Source: Nitrospirae bacterium JdFR-85
Lineage (GTDB): Bacteria > Nitrospirota > Thermodesulfovibrionia > Thermodesulfovibrionales > JdFR-85
Length of the DNA: 64,000 nucleotides
Assembly (NCBI GenBank): GCA_002011745.1
Contig: MTOU01000013.1
Span: forward strand, 62,186-126,185
Direction: 5' to 3'
Numbering within the stretch: the stretch's first letter is position 1; each line of letters opens with the position of its first letter. Below the pieces are notes generated by a model. That model ran no database searches. It was not told the DNA's origin and was given only the letters and a program-made list of their open reading frames with translations. Of this stretch, positions 52,476 to 59,937 are shown piece after piece. A program made the translations under genes and the position numbers.

Positions 52476-53316
52476 AATACACCTCCTCTGCAGGCCCTGA
52501 GATATTTACCTCTCCATTCTCCGCCCACTCAACCCATAAATCCCCTCCAAGTAGATGGACTTTCACTTTTTTATTGGTAATTCCTTTATATGTAGTTATT
52601 ACAGCTGCTGCGGAGGCGCCTGTACCACAGGCAAGTGTCTCCCCCGCGCCTCTTTCCCATACCCTCATTTTTATCTCTCTTTTATTTAATACCTCTACGA
52701 ACTCTACATTTGTCCTTTCAGGAAATACAGTATGATTCTCTATTAATGGTCCATAATGGGCTACAGGAAAGGTATCGGTACTGTCCACAAAGATCACAGC
52801 ATGAGGATTTCCCATACTTACACAGGATATAGAAAACTCTCTGCCACCCACATTGAGTGGATAGTCGATGATCTCCTTTAGCCTTTTCTCTACATCTATA
52901 GGTATCTCATTAGGCTTAAATCTTGGACATCCCATATTTACCTTTATATTTCTACCGTCCTTTTCTGGCCTTATTATACCAGCAGGAGTTTCTATCTTGA
53001 GAGGATTTTTATTGCTGATTCTTCTACTCCATATATATTTTGCTAAGCATCTGATTCCATTACCACACATCTGAACCTCTGAACCATCGGCATTAAATAT
53101 CCTCATCCTGAAGTCTGCCTTCTCAGAAGGACATAGCAGAAGCATCTGATCGGCTCCTATACCAAATCTTCTCTGACAGAGTTTCTGACTTAAGGCTGAG
53201 AGTTCACTATTATTAAGGCTGCCCACTTCTGGTTGGGCTATGGTATCAATCAGAATAAAATCATTACCAAGCCCATGCATTTTAGTAAATTCTATTTCTA
53301 AACCCTTTTTCCTCAT
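52408..53316 (-). CDS. dapF: Diaminopimelate epimerase
   Basis: 302 residues. Catalytic cysteines are in MCGNGIRCLAKYI and LACGTGASAAAVIT. The N-terminus FTKMHGLGNDFILID and GNPHAVIFV are typical. It interconverts LL- and meso-diaminopimelate. The family usually ends about 20-25 residues earlier, near GPAEEVYYGTI. Here the chain continues with TGTLRTARQKRSSEKGS, which is the region read in another frame by the overlapping PilZ gene. Its start overlaps the lysA stop by four bases. Confidence 0.96.
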   Translation of the reverse strand: MRKKGLEIEFTKMHGLGNDFILIDTIAQPEVGSLNNSELSALSQKLCQRRFGIGADQMLLLCPSEKADFRMRIFNADGSEVQMCGNGIRCLAKYIWSRRISNKNPLKIETPAGIIRPEKDGRNIKVNMGCPRFKPNEIPIDVEKRLKEIIDYPLNVGGREFSISCVSMGNPHAVIFVDSTDTFPVAHYGPLIENHTVFPERTNVEFVEVLNKREIKMRVWERGAGETLACGTGASAAAVITTYKGITNKKVKVHLLGGDLWVEWAENGEVNISGPAEEVYYGTIKTGTLRTARQKRSSEKGS

Positions 53317-54563
53317 ACCTCTACCAACCGCTCCCCTCTTATAAGGTCTTTATAAGTCTCTCTCTCTCTAATAAGATAGTGTTCTTTACCTTTAACCATC
53401 ACCTCAGCCACCCTTGGACGACTATTGTAATTGGAGCTCATTGAGAATCCATAGGCCCCTGCACTCATGACAGCAATCAGTTCCCCTGGCTTCAGTTGTG
53501 GAATCTCCCTCTCACGTGCAAGAAAGTCTCCCGACTCACAGATGGGACCTACTATATCAGCAATTATACCCTTTCTCCTAACCTTTTTAACAGGTACAAT
53601 TCTGTGATAGGCTCCATATAAAGTAGGCCTCATCAGATCATTCATGGCAGCATCAACAATCACAAATTCCTTACCAAGTCCAGGCTTTGTATAAAGCACC
53701 CTTGTTACCAATATACCGGCATTACCAACTATTGATCTACCAGGCTCCAGAATAAGGGTCATTCTACTATCCCTTAAGATAGGCAACAGCCTCTTTGCAA
53801 GCTCTTTTGGATGGGGAGGTTTTTCGCTTTCATACTGGATACCAAGGCCGCCTCCAATATCGAGATATCTAATATTTATATCCTCCTTCTTTAACTCTTC
53901 AACCAATATTAATACCCTTTTTAAGGCATCCACAAAGGGCTGAGCAGAGGTTATTTGCGAGCCTATATGTTTATGAACACCTACTACATCAATATTTTTT
54001 AGGCTCTTTGCAAGTCTATAGTGCTCAAGGGCTTCTTCTATAGGAATACCAAACTTATGCTCCTTCAGACCTGTTGAGATATAGGGATGAGTCTCAGGGT
54101 CTATATCAGGGTTTATTCTAAGAGCAATCCTTGCCCTCTTAGACAATCTGCCTGCTACCTCATCTATCTTTTTCAACTCTTGCTCAGATTCTACATTAAA
54201 CATTAAAATTCCTTTTTTAAGGGCAAAATCAATCTCTTCCTCTGTCTTGCCCACCCCTGCATAAACAATCCTACTTGGTCTTATACCTGCTTTTGTAGCC
54301 CTGTAGAGTTCACCACCTGAGACTATATCAGCACCTGAGCCGAGACTGCCAAGAAGACGTAGTATCGAGAGGTTTGAATTCGCCTTTACTGCATAACATA
54401 TCAGATGGGGGATTGAGTCAAAGGAGTCATCATAGGCCTTAAAATGTCTTACAAGGGTTTTGTAACTGTATATATAAAGTGGAGAGCCATACTCATTAAT
54501 GAGTTCACGCACAGGTATATCTTCTGCATATAGCTCATTCTGTATGTACCGAAAAAAATGCAT
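53313..54563 (-). CDS. lysA: Diaminopimelate decarboxylase
   Basis: About 416 residues, fold-type III PLP enzyme. PLP lysine lies in ICYAVKANSNLSILRLL. Other motifs are GVHKHIGSQI, YLDIGGGLGIQYE, LEPGRSIVGNAG, GPICESGDFLA and MSAGAYGFSMSSNYNSRPR. It converts meso-DAP to lysine. The tracked ATG (54581) is less likely: MHFFRYIQNELYAEDIPV is the usual LysA beginning, and a TTGACA -35 element lies close upstream, which would leave the longer start unlikely to be transcribed. First gene of the minus-strand lysine set. Confidence 0.95.
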   Translation of the reverse strand: MHFFRYIQNELYAEDIPVRELINEYGSPLYIYSYKTLVRHFKAYDDSFDSIPHLICYAVKANSNLSILRLLGSLGSGADIVSGGELYRATKAGIRPSRIVYAGVGKTEEEIDFALKKGILMFNVESEQELKKIDEVAGRLSKRARIALRINPDIDPETHPYISTGLKEHKFGIPIEEALEHYRLAKSLKNIDVVGVHKHIGSQITSAQPFVDALKRVLILVEELKKEDINIRYLDIGGGLGIQYESEKPPHPKELAKRLLPILRDSRMTLILEPGRSIVGNAGILVTRVLYTKPGLGKEFVIVDAAMNDLMRPTLYGAYHRIVPVKKVRRKGIIADIVGPICESGDFLAREREIPQLKPGELIAVMSAGAYGFSMSSNYNSRPRVAEVMVKGKEHYLIRERETYKDLIRGERLVEV

Positions 54564-54595
54564 GCTTAAATATTTTTGCATACATACAAAAATTA

Positions 54596-54601
54596 TGTCA
54601 A
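54596..54601 (-). promoter_or_regulatory. -35 box of a lysA promoter candidate
   Basis: TTGACA on the minus strand. A weak AT-rich -10 (AAAAAT or AAAATA) follows at 18-19 bp, giving a start around 54565, next to the ATG at 54563. Confidence 0.3.
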
Positions 54602-54727
54602 AAAACTAATTTACTTATTCCAAAAATCCGAATTTAATAAATTAAGGAACCTGCACAACTGTAGGGCTGTGTATCTTTGTTAGTTAAAACTATAAGCTTT
54701 TTTTATTATTATATTAAAAATAAATAA

Positions 54728-54757
54728 TTGACAATAATCATTCTAATATGATATAAA
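54728..54757 (+). promoter_or_regulatory. fur/perR promoter with internal inverted repeat
   Basis: TTGACA (54728-54733), 18 bp, TATAAA (54752-54757). Between and into the -10 lies ATCAT-N6-ATGAT (54737-54752), an AT-rich inverted repeat of the kind bound by Fur-family repressors, so autoregulation is plausible. The start is expected at about 54764, the first base of the ATG. Confidence 0.5.
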
Positions 54758-54763
54758 TTATTT

Positions 54764-55225
54764 ATGAGAAATAATTCTGAAATAAAAAAGAGTATAGATT
54801 TGGGGAAGTACAGAGAGATAGGGTTGAAGTTAACACCTCAGAGGCTTGCTATTCTCGAGTACTTAGATGGCAACACCTCTCATCCTTCTGCAGAGGATAT
54901 ATACAGGGTGGTGAAGAGGAGGTTTCCTACCATGTCTTTTGCAACGGTTTATAACACTCTTGAGATCCTCAGAAAGAGAGGATTAATCCTGGAGTTAATA
55001 ATAGATCCTGAGAGAAAGAGGTATGATCCTAATATAGAGCCTCATCATCATATAATATGCATAAAATGCAAAAGGATAGTAGATGTATATATGGACTTCG
55101 AAGTAAAGATACCTGATGCGCATAGCCATGGCTTTAAGGTTTTAGGGAATCATATAGAGTTTTATGGGCTCTGTAATGAGTGCAGAACAGAAAGGCCTCC
55201 ATTGAGAGGCAAAAAAGATAATTAA
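54764..55225 (+). CDS. Fur-family transcriptional regulator, PerR-like
   Basis: 153 residues. The winged helix is in LKLTPQRLAILEYLDGNTSHPSAEDIYRVVKRRFPTMSFATVYNTLEILRKRGLI. Metal-binding parts are RKRYDPNIEPHHHIICIKCKRIVDVYMDF and a second CNEC pair, so a structural zinc site (CxxC...CxxC) is complete. The aspartate in RYD at the regulatory site is a PerR feature where Fur usually has glutamate. A peroxide-sensing repressor of the downstream peroxiredoxin, rubrerythrin and SOR genes is the natural reading, from context and family. No Shine-Dalgarno precedes the ATG. Confidence 0.88.
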   Translation: MRNNSEIKKSIDLGKYREIGLKLTPQRLAILEYLDGNTSHPSAEDIYRVVKRRFPTMSFATVYNTLEILRKRGLILELIIDPERKRYDPNIEPHHHIICIKCKRIVDVYMDFEVKIPDAHSHGFKVLGNHIEFYGLCNECRTERPPLRGKKDN

Positions 55226-55246
55226 TGATTTTTCAGGAGGTATAAA

Positions 55247-55354
55247 ATGGCGGTATTTAAATGTGAAAAGTGTGGAGCAACAAAGGAAGGCAGATGCAAA
55301 CCCAAAAAGTGTCCAAAATGCGGGGCAACAGGAACAATGAAGAAGGAGCCTTAA
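55247..55354 (+). CDS. RCKP-type rubredoxin-like small protein (35 aa)
   Basis: Too short for the track. It encodes MAVFKCEKCGATKEGRCKPK then KCPKCGATGTMKKEP. Two CxxC pairs (C6/C9 and C22/C25) form a rubredoxin-like or zinc site, and RCKPKKCPKCG is the signature after which this small family is named. CAGGAGG stands 8 bases before the ATG. It lies 21 bases behind the PerR-like gene, in an oxygen-defence set, which favours an iron redox centre over a plain zinc site. The partner is unknown. Confidence 0.8.
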   Translation: MAVFKCEKCGATKEGRCKPKKCPKCGATGTMKKEP

Positions 55355-55362
55355 CTAAATAG

Positions 55363-55391
55363 TTGACATTGAACTAAAGATTTCAGATAAT
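55363..55391 (+). promoter_or_regulatory. Promoter inside the oxidative-stress island
   Basis: TTGACA (55363-55368), exactly 17 bp, GATAAT (55386-55391). It would drive the small zinc-ribbon gene and probably the long run of downstream genes, separately from the PerR-like gene. Confidence 0.6.
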
Positions 55392-55453
55392 GGAAAAAGG
55401 AGGGAGTTGTGCATTTAAAAAAGAAACAGCTTGCCACAAATGGGAGGAAGACA

Positions 55454-55633
55454 ATGCAGGACAAAAAAGTTGAACAAGACTCTACTTGCTTACAGGTTCA
55501 TCAGATGTCTTTTCCCATGGAATTAACATGTCCCCGTTGTGGGGGAGAGATCGAACTCTGGAGTGATGAGGGAGAGACTATCTGTGGACTATGCGGGTAT
55601 CTTGTTTTCGGTCATGAGAGATTTATTAATTAA
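55454..55633 (+). CDS. Small zinc-ribbon protein
   Basis: 59 residues from the ATG at 55454, which has GGGAGG six bases upstream. The tracked GTG at 55409 (74 aa) also has an AAGGAGGG site but lies only about 10 bases from the predicted transcript start, so I prefer the ATG without excluding the GTG. The core CPRCGGEIELWSDEGETICGLCG holds two CxxC pairs spaced 17 residues apart, a zinc-ribbon or rubredoxin-like knuckle. No family name is recognised. Context suggests a role with the diiron and rubredoxin proteins that follow. Confidence 0.68.
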   Translation: MQDKKVEQDSTCLQVHQMSFPMELTCPRCGGEIELWSDEGETICGLCGYLVFGHERFIN

Positions 55634-55655
55634 AGATTAAGAAAGAGAGGTTTAG

Positions 55656-56150
55656 ATGGGACTTACAGAAACTGTGGAAAGAGCTATAAAAATGGAGACA
55701 GATGCAGTGAAGTTCTATAAAGAGGCTTCACAAAAGACATCGCATCCCTTTGGCAGAAAGATGTTTGAGGGCTTTGTGAAGGATGAGGCGAGGCACTTGA
55801 GAATGCTTGAGGATATTCTGAAGGGACTGGATATCGATCCTCATGTCCAGTGCTTAGGTGATGTAAGAACAGTCTTTTCTGACCTAAGGGATCAGATGTT
55901 AGAAAGAATTACAGCAACCACAGATGAGAAAGAGGCTATAAGGGTTGCAATGGAGATGGAACAGGAAGGATACAGATACTACAAGGAAGCAATGCAAAAG
56001 GCTACTGACCCTACAGAAAAGAGACTCTTTGAAGTGCTCATGAAAGAAGAAGAGAGGCACTATCAACTACTCAACAATACCTATAGTTTCCTTGAGGACA
56101 CTGGCAATTGGTTTATGTGGAAAGAGCTTAGTATTGTTGAAGGTGGATAG
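55656..56150 (+). CDS. Rubrerythrin-like ferritin-family diiron protein (no rubredoxin domain)
   Basis: 164 residues, four-helix bundle. Diiron ligands are in AIKMETDAVKFYKEA, KDEARHLRMLEDIL, AMEMEQEGYRYYKEA and MKEEERHYQLL, two E-(x)n-E-x-x-H sets. The end GNWFMWKELSIVEGG is characteristic of this rubrerythrin-like group. It has no rubredoxin tail, so electrons probably come from a separate rubredoxin such as that at 57423. Likely role: peroxide reduction or iron handling in the cytosol. Confidence 0.88.
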   Translation: MGLTETVERAIKMETDAVKFYKEASQKTSHPFGRKMFEGFVKDEARHLRMLEDILKGLDIDPHVQCLGDVRTVFSDLRDQMLERITATTDEKEAIRVAMEMEQEGYRYYKEAMQKATDPTEKRLFEVLMKEEERHYQLLNNTYSFLEDTGNWFMWKELSIVEGG

Positions 56151-56189
56151 GACAATGCCTATTATTAAAATTTTTCAGGAGGTAACATA

Positions 56190-57407
56190 ATGAAGGCTAT
56201 TGAGATTAAGCCACAGATCTACTGGATTGGAGCTATTGACTGGGCTGTAAGAGACTTTCATGGCTATATTACCCCAAATGGGACAACCTATAATAACTAT
56301 CTCATTGTAGACGAAGAGATTACACTTGTGGATACTGTCAAGTATGAATTCGCAGAAATAGGACTTTCAAATCTACGCAATATTATTGAACCCTCAAAGG
56401 TCAAAAATCTAATAGTCAACCATATTGAGAATGACCATATGGGAGCACTTGCTCTGTTTATGGAGCAGATGCCGAATGCCACTGTTTATATTACAAAGAG
56501 AGGCAGGCAAGGGCTGGAGAGATTCTTTGATGTATCAAGATGGAGGATTAAAGAAGTCAAAACAGGAGATGAATTAAAAATAGGAAAGTATACCCTGCAG
56601 TTTATTGAGACTCCAATGCTCCATTGGCCTGATTCAATGATGACCTATGTTAAGGAGGCAAAACTTCTGATCTCACAGGATGCATTTGGACAGCACATGG
56701 CTTCAACTGCAAGATTTGATGATGATTTTGTAGAGAATGCCTCTTATGCAGAACTGGAGGATGCGGTTATTGACTATTATGCAAATATCCTGATGCCCTT
56801 CGGAAAGTTAATAAGGTCAAAAATAAAACAGATTCAGGATCTCGGCATTGAGATCGATATGATAGCTCCTGATCATGGAATTATATGGAGACGAGAGCCA
56901 GAGAAAGTAATCCAGATGTATCTTGATATGGCAGAGGGCAAAACCAACCTAAGGGTAACAGTTGTCTATGATACCATGTGGCATAGTACTGAGATAATGA
57001 CACAACCAATAATGCAGGGTATTAAAGATGAAGGGGTAGACTGTAAGGTAATAAAACTGAGAGCCACTCCTATGAGTGTAGCAATAAAGGAGTTCTGGAA
57101 GTCCAGAGGAATTCTGGTGGGTTCTCCCACACTGAATAATGAGGTCTTCCCCTCTGTAGCAGAATTCATTATACATCTGAGAGGATTAAGACCCTCAAGC
57201 AGGATTGCAGGCGCATTTGGTAGTTATGGATGGGGAGGAGGTGCAGTAAAATGGCTCTATCAAGAGTTTAAGAATATGAAACTCGAGATATTCGAGCCAG
57301 GCATTCAGACCCAATACAGACCAACAACAGATGAGATGAGAAAGTGTTATGAGTTTGGTAGGGAATTTGCTAAAAAAGTGAAGGAGTACCATCAACAATT
57401 CCAATAG
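56190..57407 (+). CDS. A-type flavo-diiron protein (FprA/ROO, oxygen or NO reductase)
   Basis: 405 residues. The metallo-beta-lactamase-like domain has the diiron ligand set H-x-E-x-D-H (VNHIENDHMGAL), His in TPMLHWPDSM, Asp in LISQDAFGQH and His in APDHGIIW. A flavodoxin domain starts near residue 250 (RVTVVYDTMWHSTEIM, GILVGSPTLNNEVFPSV, GAFGSYGWGGGAVK). It reduces O2 to water or NO to N2O with electrons from rubredoxin. A rubredoxin gene begins 15 bases downstream, the classic pairing in sulfate reducers and other anaerobes. Confidence 0.96.
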   Translation: MKAIEIKPQIYWIGAIDWAVRDFHGYITPNGTTYNNYLIVDEEITLVDTVKYEFAEIGLSNLRNIIEPSKVKNLIVNHIENDHMGALALFMEQMPNATVYITKRGRQGLERFFDVSRWRIKEVKTGDELKIGKYTLQFIETPMLHWPDSMMTYVKEAKLLISQDAFGQHMASTARFDDDFVENASYAELEDAVIDYYANILMPFGKLIRSKIKQIQDLGIEIDMIAPDHGIIWRREPEKVIQMYLDMAEGKTNLRVTVVYDTMWHSTEIMTQPIMQGIKDEGVDCKVIKLRATPMSVAIKEFWKSRGILVGSPTLNNEVFPSVAEFIIHLRGLRPSSRIAGAFGSYGWGGGAVKWLYQEFKNMKLEIFEPGIQTQYRPTTDEMRKCYEFGREFAKKVKEYHQQFQ

Positions 57408-57422
57408 AGGGAGGTCTGAAGC

Positions 57423-57554
57423 ATGCAGTACAAATGTATAGTCTGTGGATACATCTATGATGAAACAAAGGAGGGAACTCCCTTTACAGAGTTGCCTGAT
57501 GACTGGAATTGTCCAGTCTGCAATGCCCCAAAAGAGGCTTTCGAGCCTGTATAG
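57423..57554 (+). CDS. Rubredoxin, short form (43 aa)
   Basis: Missing from the track because of its size. The sequence begins [18 protein letters not shown] and ends [18 protein letters not shown], with iron ligands C5, C8, C30 and C33. Ordinary rubredoxins have about 52-54 residues. Here the middle loop is shortened, as in the 45-residue Desulfovibrio desulfuricans type. It is the likely electron donor to the flavo-diiron protein encoded 15 bases upstream, and possibly to the SOR and rubrerythrin. GGGAGG ribosome site. Confidence 0.92.
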   Translation: MQYKCIVCGYIYDETKEGTPFTELPDDWNCPVCNAPKEAFEPV

Positions 57555-57589
57555 AGCAGAATTCTTAAAAGTTTAAAAGGAGGTTAAAG

Positions 57590-57964
57590 ATGGCAGAGAA
57601 AGGTTTATTCTGTGGAATAAACAGACCACAGGACCCTACAAATCTTACAGAATTAGAGAAAAAACATATACCTGTGGTAAGCTGCCCTGACACTGTCAAG
57701 GCAGGAGAACCCTTTCAGGTGACTATTAAGGTAGGTGAGATTCCCCATGTAATGGATGAAGGGCACCATATCCAGTGGATAGAGGTCTACTTTGGCCAGA
57801 ACTTTTATGTTAGAGTTGACCTTACTCCTGTTTTTACAAGACCAGATGTAACCATTACACTTGTTAAAGGAGGCAAACACAGGACTTCAACTCTCAGGGT
57901 TGTGGAGAGATGCAATCTTCACGGTCTTTGGGAAGCTACAAAAGAAATAACAATAATAGAATAA
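57590..57964 (+). CDS. Superoxide reductase (neelaredoxin type, 1Fe-SOR)
   Basis: 124 residues. The iron site is made of His in LEKKHIPVVSC, HVMDEGHHIQWIEVYF and the Cys/His pair in ERCNLHGLWE. The EKxHxP region carries the usual glutamate and lysine of the active-site loop. It lacks the N-terminal desulforedoxin domain of two-iron SORs, but a stand-alone desulforedoxin gene lies 650 bases on. It reduces superoxide to hydrogen peroxide without making oxygen, and the peroxide can be handled by the peroxiredoxin encoded next. Strong AAAGGAGG site. Confidence 0.95.
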   Translation: MAEKGLFCGINRPQDPTNLTELEKKHIPVVSCPDTVKAGEPFQVTIKVGEIPHVMDEGHHIQWIEVYFGQNFYVRVDLTPVFTRPDVTITLVKGGKHRTSTLRVVERCNLHGLWEATKEITIIE

Positions 57965-57979
57965 GAAGGAGGTATTAGT

Positions 57980-58597
57980 ATGACAAACTTAGAGGATATC
58001 TGCTGTGGCCTTAGAGTAGGTCAGAAGGTACCTGACTTAGAGATGGATACATATGAGCCATCAAAGGGCAGATTTGGGAAGTTTAGACTCTCAAGAATCC
58101 TGAAAAATAAAAAGTGGGTGGTGCTATTCTTCTATCCTGCTGATTTTACCTTTGTCTGTCCTACAGAGCTTGCAGATGTAGCAGAGAAATACAAAGAGAT
58201 TAAGAAGCTGGGGGCGGAGGTTGTCTCTGTCAGCACTGATACCCACTTTGTCCATATGGCATGGCATAAAGATGAGAAGCTTCTTGAGAATGTAAAATAT
58301 CCAATGGGAGCAGATCCTACAGGAAATATATCACGGCTGTTCGGTGTCTATGATGAGCAGACAGGCCTTGCTCTGCGGGGAACTTTTATTATTAATCCCA
58401 ATGGTATACTTGTAAGCTCCGAAGTGAACTACTATAATGTGGGACGGAATGCCGATGAACTGTTGAGAAAACTCAAAGGGTTCATCCATGTCTACAACCA
58501 TCCAGATGAGGCCTGTCCTGCAAAATGGGATGAAGGAGAGAAGACGCTGAAGCCCGGCGAAGAACTTGTTGGAAGGGTTTATGAAGCTCTGCAGTAA
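57980..58597 (+). CDS. Typical 2-Cys peroxiredoxin (AhpC/Prx1 type)
   Basis: 205 residues. The peroxidatic cysteine is in FYPADFTFVCPTELADV and the resolving cysteine in PDEACPAKWDEGEKTLKP. A short N-terminal addition (LEDICCGLRVGQKVPDLEM) contains an extra CC pair. It reduces hydrogen peroxide and organic peroxides. The electron donor could be the glutaredoxin-like protein or rubredoxins encoded nearby, since no ahpF or thioredoxin reductase is present here. GAAGGAGG site, 15 bases after the SOR gene. Confidence 0.95.
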   Translation: MTNLEDICCGLRVGQKVPDLEMDTYEPSKGRFGKFRLSRILKNKKWVVLFFYPADFTFVCPTELADVAEKYKEIKKLGAEVVSVSTDTHFVHMAWHKDEKLLENVKYPMGADPTGNISRLFGVYDEQTGLALRGTFIINPNGILVSSEVNYYNVGRNADELLRKLKGFIHVYNHPDEACPAKWDEGEKTLKPGEELVGRVYEALQ

Positions 58598-58617
58598 ACA
58601 TTAATAAGGAGGATATT

Positions 58618-58746
58618 ATGGGTGTAAGAAAAGTGGGTGAAAAATACAGATGCAATGTATGTGGCAATGAGGTTGTGGTTACTAAGGTCGGCGGAGGAGA
58701 CCTCGTCTGTTGTGGCCAGCCTATGGAATTAATAGGTGAGGAATAA
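58618..58746 (+). CDS. Stand-alone desulforedoxin (42 aa)
   Basis: Missing from the track because of its size. It encodes MGVRKVGEKYRCNVCGNEVV and then VTKVGGGDLVCCGQPMELIGEE. The C-x-x-C (C12, C15) and adjacent C-C (C31, C32) set is the Fe(Cys)4 signature of desulforedoxin, which is also the N-terminal domain of desulfoferrodoxins. Together with the neelaredoxin-type SOR two genes upstream, it forms a split version of a two-domain desulfoferrodoxin. AATAAGGAGG site, 20 bases after the peroxiredoxin. Confidence 0.93.
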   Translation: MGVRKVGEKYRCNVCGNEVVVTKVGGGDLVCCGQPMELIGEE

Positions 58747-58785
58747 ACAAATTAATATAGAAATATAGATAAAGAAGGAGGTTAT

Positions 58786-59280
58786 ATGTCAAAGACAGAA
58801 AAAAACCTGCAGGAGGCATTTGCAGGTGAGTCACAGGCAAATAGGAAGTATCTTGCCTTTGCCAAAAAGGCAGAACAGGAAGGTTATCCTCAAGTAGCAA
58901 GACTCTTCAGGGCTGTAGCAGAGGCAGAGACTGTGCATGCTCTTAATCATCTAAAGGAGCTTGGTGAGATTAGAAGCACAAAGGAGAATCTTGAGGCTGC
59001 CATCAATGGTGAGACTTATGAATTTCAGAGCATGTATCCTCCAATGATTGCAGATGCAGAAACAGAGGGCAATGAAGGAGCAAAAAGGAGCTTCCATTTC
59101 GCCAATGAAGTGGAGAAGATACATGCAGAGCTTTACAGGAAGACACTTGAAACCCTTGATAACAAAACCATGGTGGATTATTATGTCTGTCAGATCTGTG
59201 GAAACACTGTAGAAGCCGAGGCTCCTGAAACCTGTCCAATATGTGGTGCAAAAAGAGGTATGTTTAAAAAAATAGAGTAA
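58786..59280 (+). CDS. rbr: Rubrerythrin
   Basis: 164 residues. An N-terminal diiron four-helix bundle (NLQEAFAGESQANRKYLAFAKKAEQEG, AVAEAETVHALNHLKEL, FHFANEVEKIHAELYRKTLE) is followed by a C-terminal rubredoxin domain with CQICGNTVEAEAPETCPICGAK. The bundle and rubredoxin order is that of classical rubrerythrin. It is an NADH-linked peroxidase acting through rubredoxin-type carriers. Last gene before a long hairpin, with an AAGAAGGAGG site. Confidence 0.95.
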   Translation: MSKTEKNLQEAFAGESQANRKYLAFAKKAEQEGYPQVARLFRAVAEAETVHALNHLKELGEIRSTKENLEAAINGETYEFQSMYPPMIADAETEGNEGAKRSFHFANEVEKIHAELYRKTLETLDNKTMVDYYVCQICGNTVEAEAPETCPICGAKRGMFKKIE

Positions 59281-59290
59281 AAATAAAAAC

Positions 59291-59321
59291 TTGGAAAGGG
59301 GCAAAACTTGCCCCTTTCCAA
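59291..59321. terminator. Very stable hairpin after rubrerythrin
   Basis: TTGGAAAGGGGCAA-AAC-TTGCCCCTTTCCAA is a perfect 14-bp stem. On the plus strand the 3' flank is AAATATTG with no U-run. On the minus strand a GTTTTTATTTTT tract follows, so by the textbook rule it would end minus-strand transcripts. Termination or 3'-end protection of the rubrerythrin message is still the simplest function. Confidence 0.65.
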
Positions 59322-59352
59322 AAATATTGAAAGGATGAGCAAGAAAGCGTAA

Positions 59353-59925
59353 ATGAAGGTTGTTGCCTTTTTGGGCAGTCCAAGACAAGAAGGGAATACT
59401 GAACTTTTACTAAATGAAACCCTGAAGGGGATTGAAGAAGAAGGACATGAGGTGACTCTTTTTAGACCATCCCAGATGAATATTTCCCCCTGTCTCAATT
59501 GTGGCGAATGTGAGGAGACAGGTGAATGTATAATTGATGATGATATGGCAGAGGTGTACAGAGCTATTAAAGAAGGGGAGCGATTTATTCTTGCATCTCC
59601 CATATTTTTCTTTGGACTTTCTGCTCAGATAAAAACACTCATTGACAGATGTCAGGCACTCTGGTGTGAGAAGTATCTACTGAAGAGACCAATCCCTGAA
59701 GGAGCATATGGTAGAAGAGGACTTTTACTGATGGTCGGTGGCATGAAGAGAGAGATAGGCTTTGAATGTGGCAATGCCACAGCAACTGCATTCTTCAGAA
59801 CAATAAATGTACCTGAACATGAAACTCTTTATTACAAAGAGGTAGATTCAAAGGGTGCTATAAGAGAGCATCCCACGGCCTTAAAGGATGCCTATGAAGC
59901 TGGAAAGAGATTAGTAAAATACTAA
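59353..59925 (+). CDS. Iron-sulfur flavoprotein-like NAD(P)H-dependent FMN reductase
   Basis: 190 residues, flavodoxin-like. FMN loop in VVAFLGSPRQEGNTELLL, and a cysteine cluster C-x2-C-x2-C-x5-C in ISPCLNCGECEETGECIIDDDM, as in the archaeal iron-sulfur flavoprotein family. ILASPIFFFGLSAQIKTLIDRCQALW completes the FMN site. Homologues pass electrons from ferredoxin to oxygen or peroxide. Its position after the rubrerythrin hairpin suggests it belongs to the defence island but is transcribed less strongly. A glutaredoxin-like gene follows 12 bases on. Confidence 0.87.
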   Translation: MKVVAFLGSPRQEGNTELLLNETLKGIEEEGHEVTLFRPSQMNISPCLNCGECEETGECIIDDDMAEVYRAIKEGERFILASPIFFFGLSAQIKTLIDRCQALWCEKYLLKRPIPEGAYGRRGLLLMVGGMKREIGFECGNATATAFFRTINVPEHETLYYKEVDSKGAIREHPTALKDAYEAGKRLVKY

Positions 59926-59937
59926 AAGAGGGTCTGA

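Noticed and set aside
57423-57554. Rubredoxin as a truncated pseudogene
   Set aside because: All four cysteines are present and the short loop matches known 45-residue rubredoxins.
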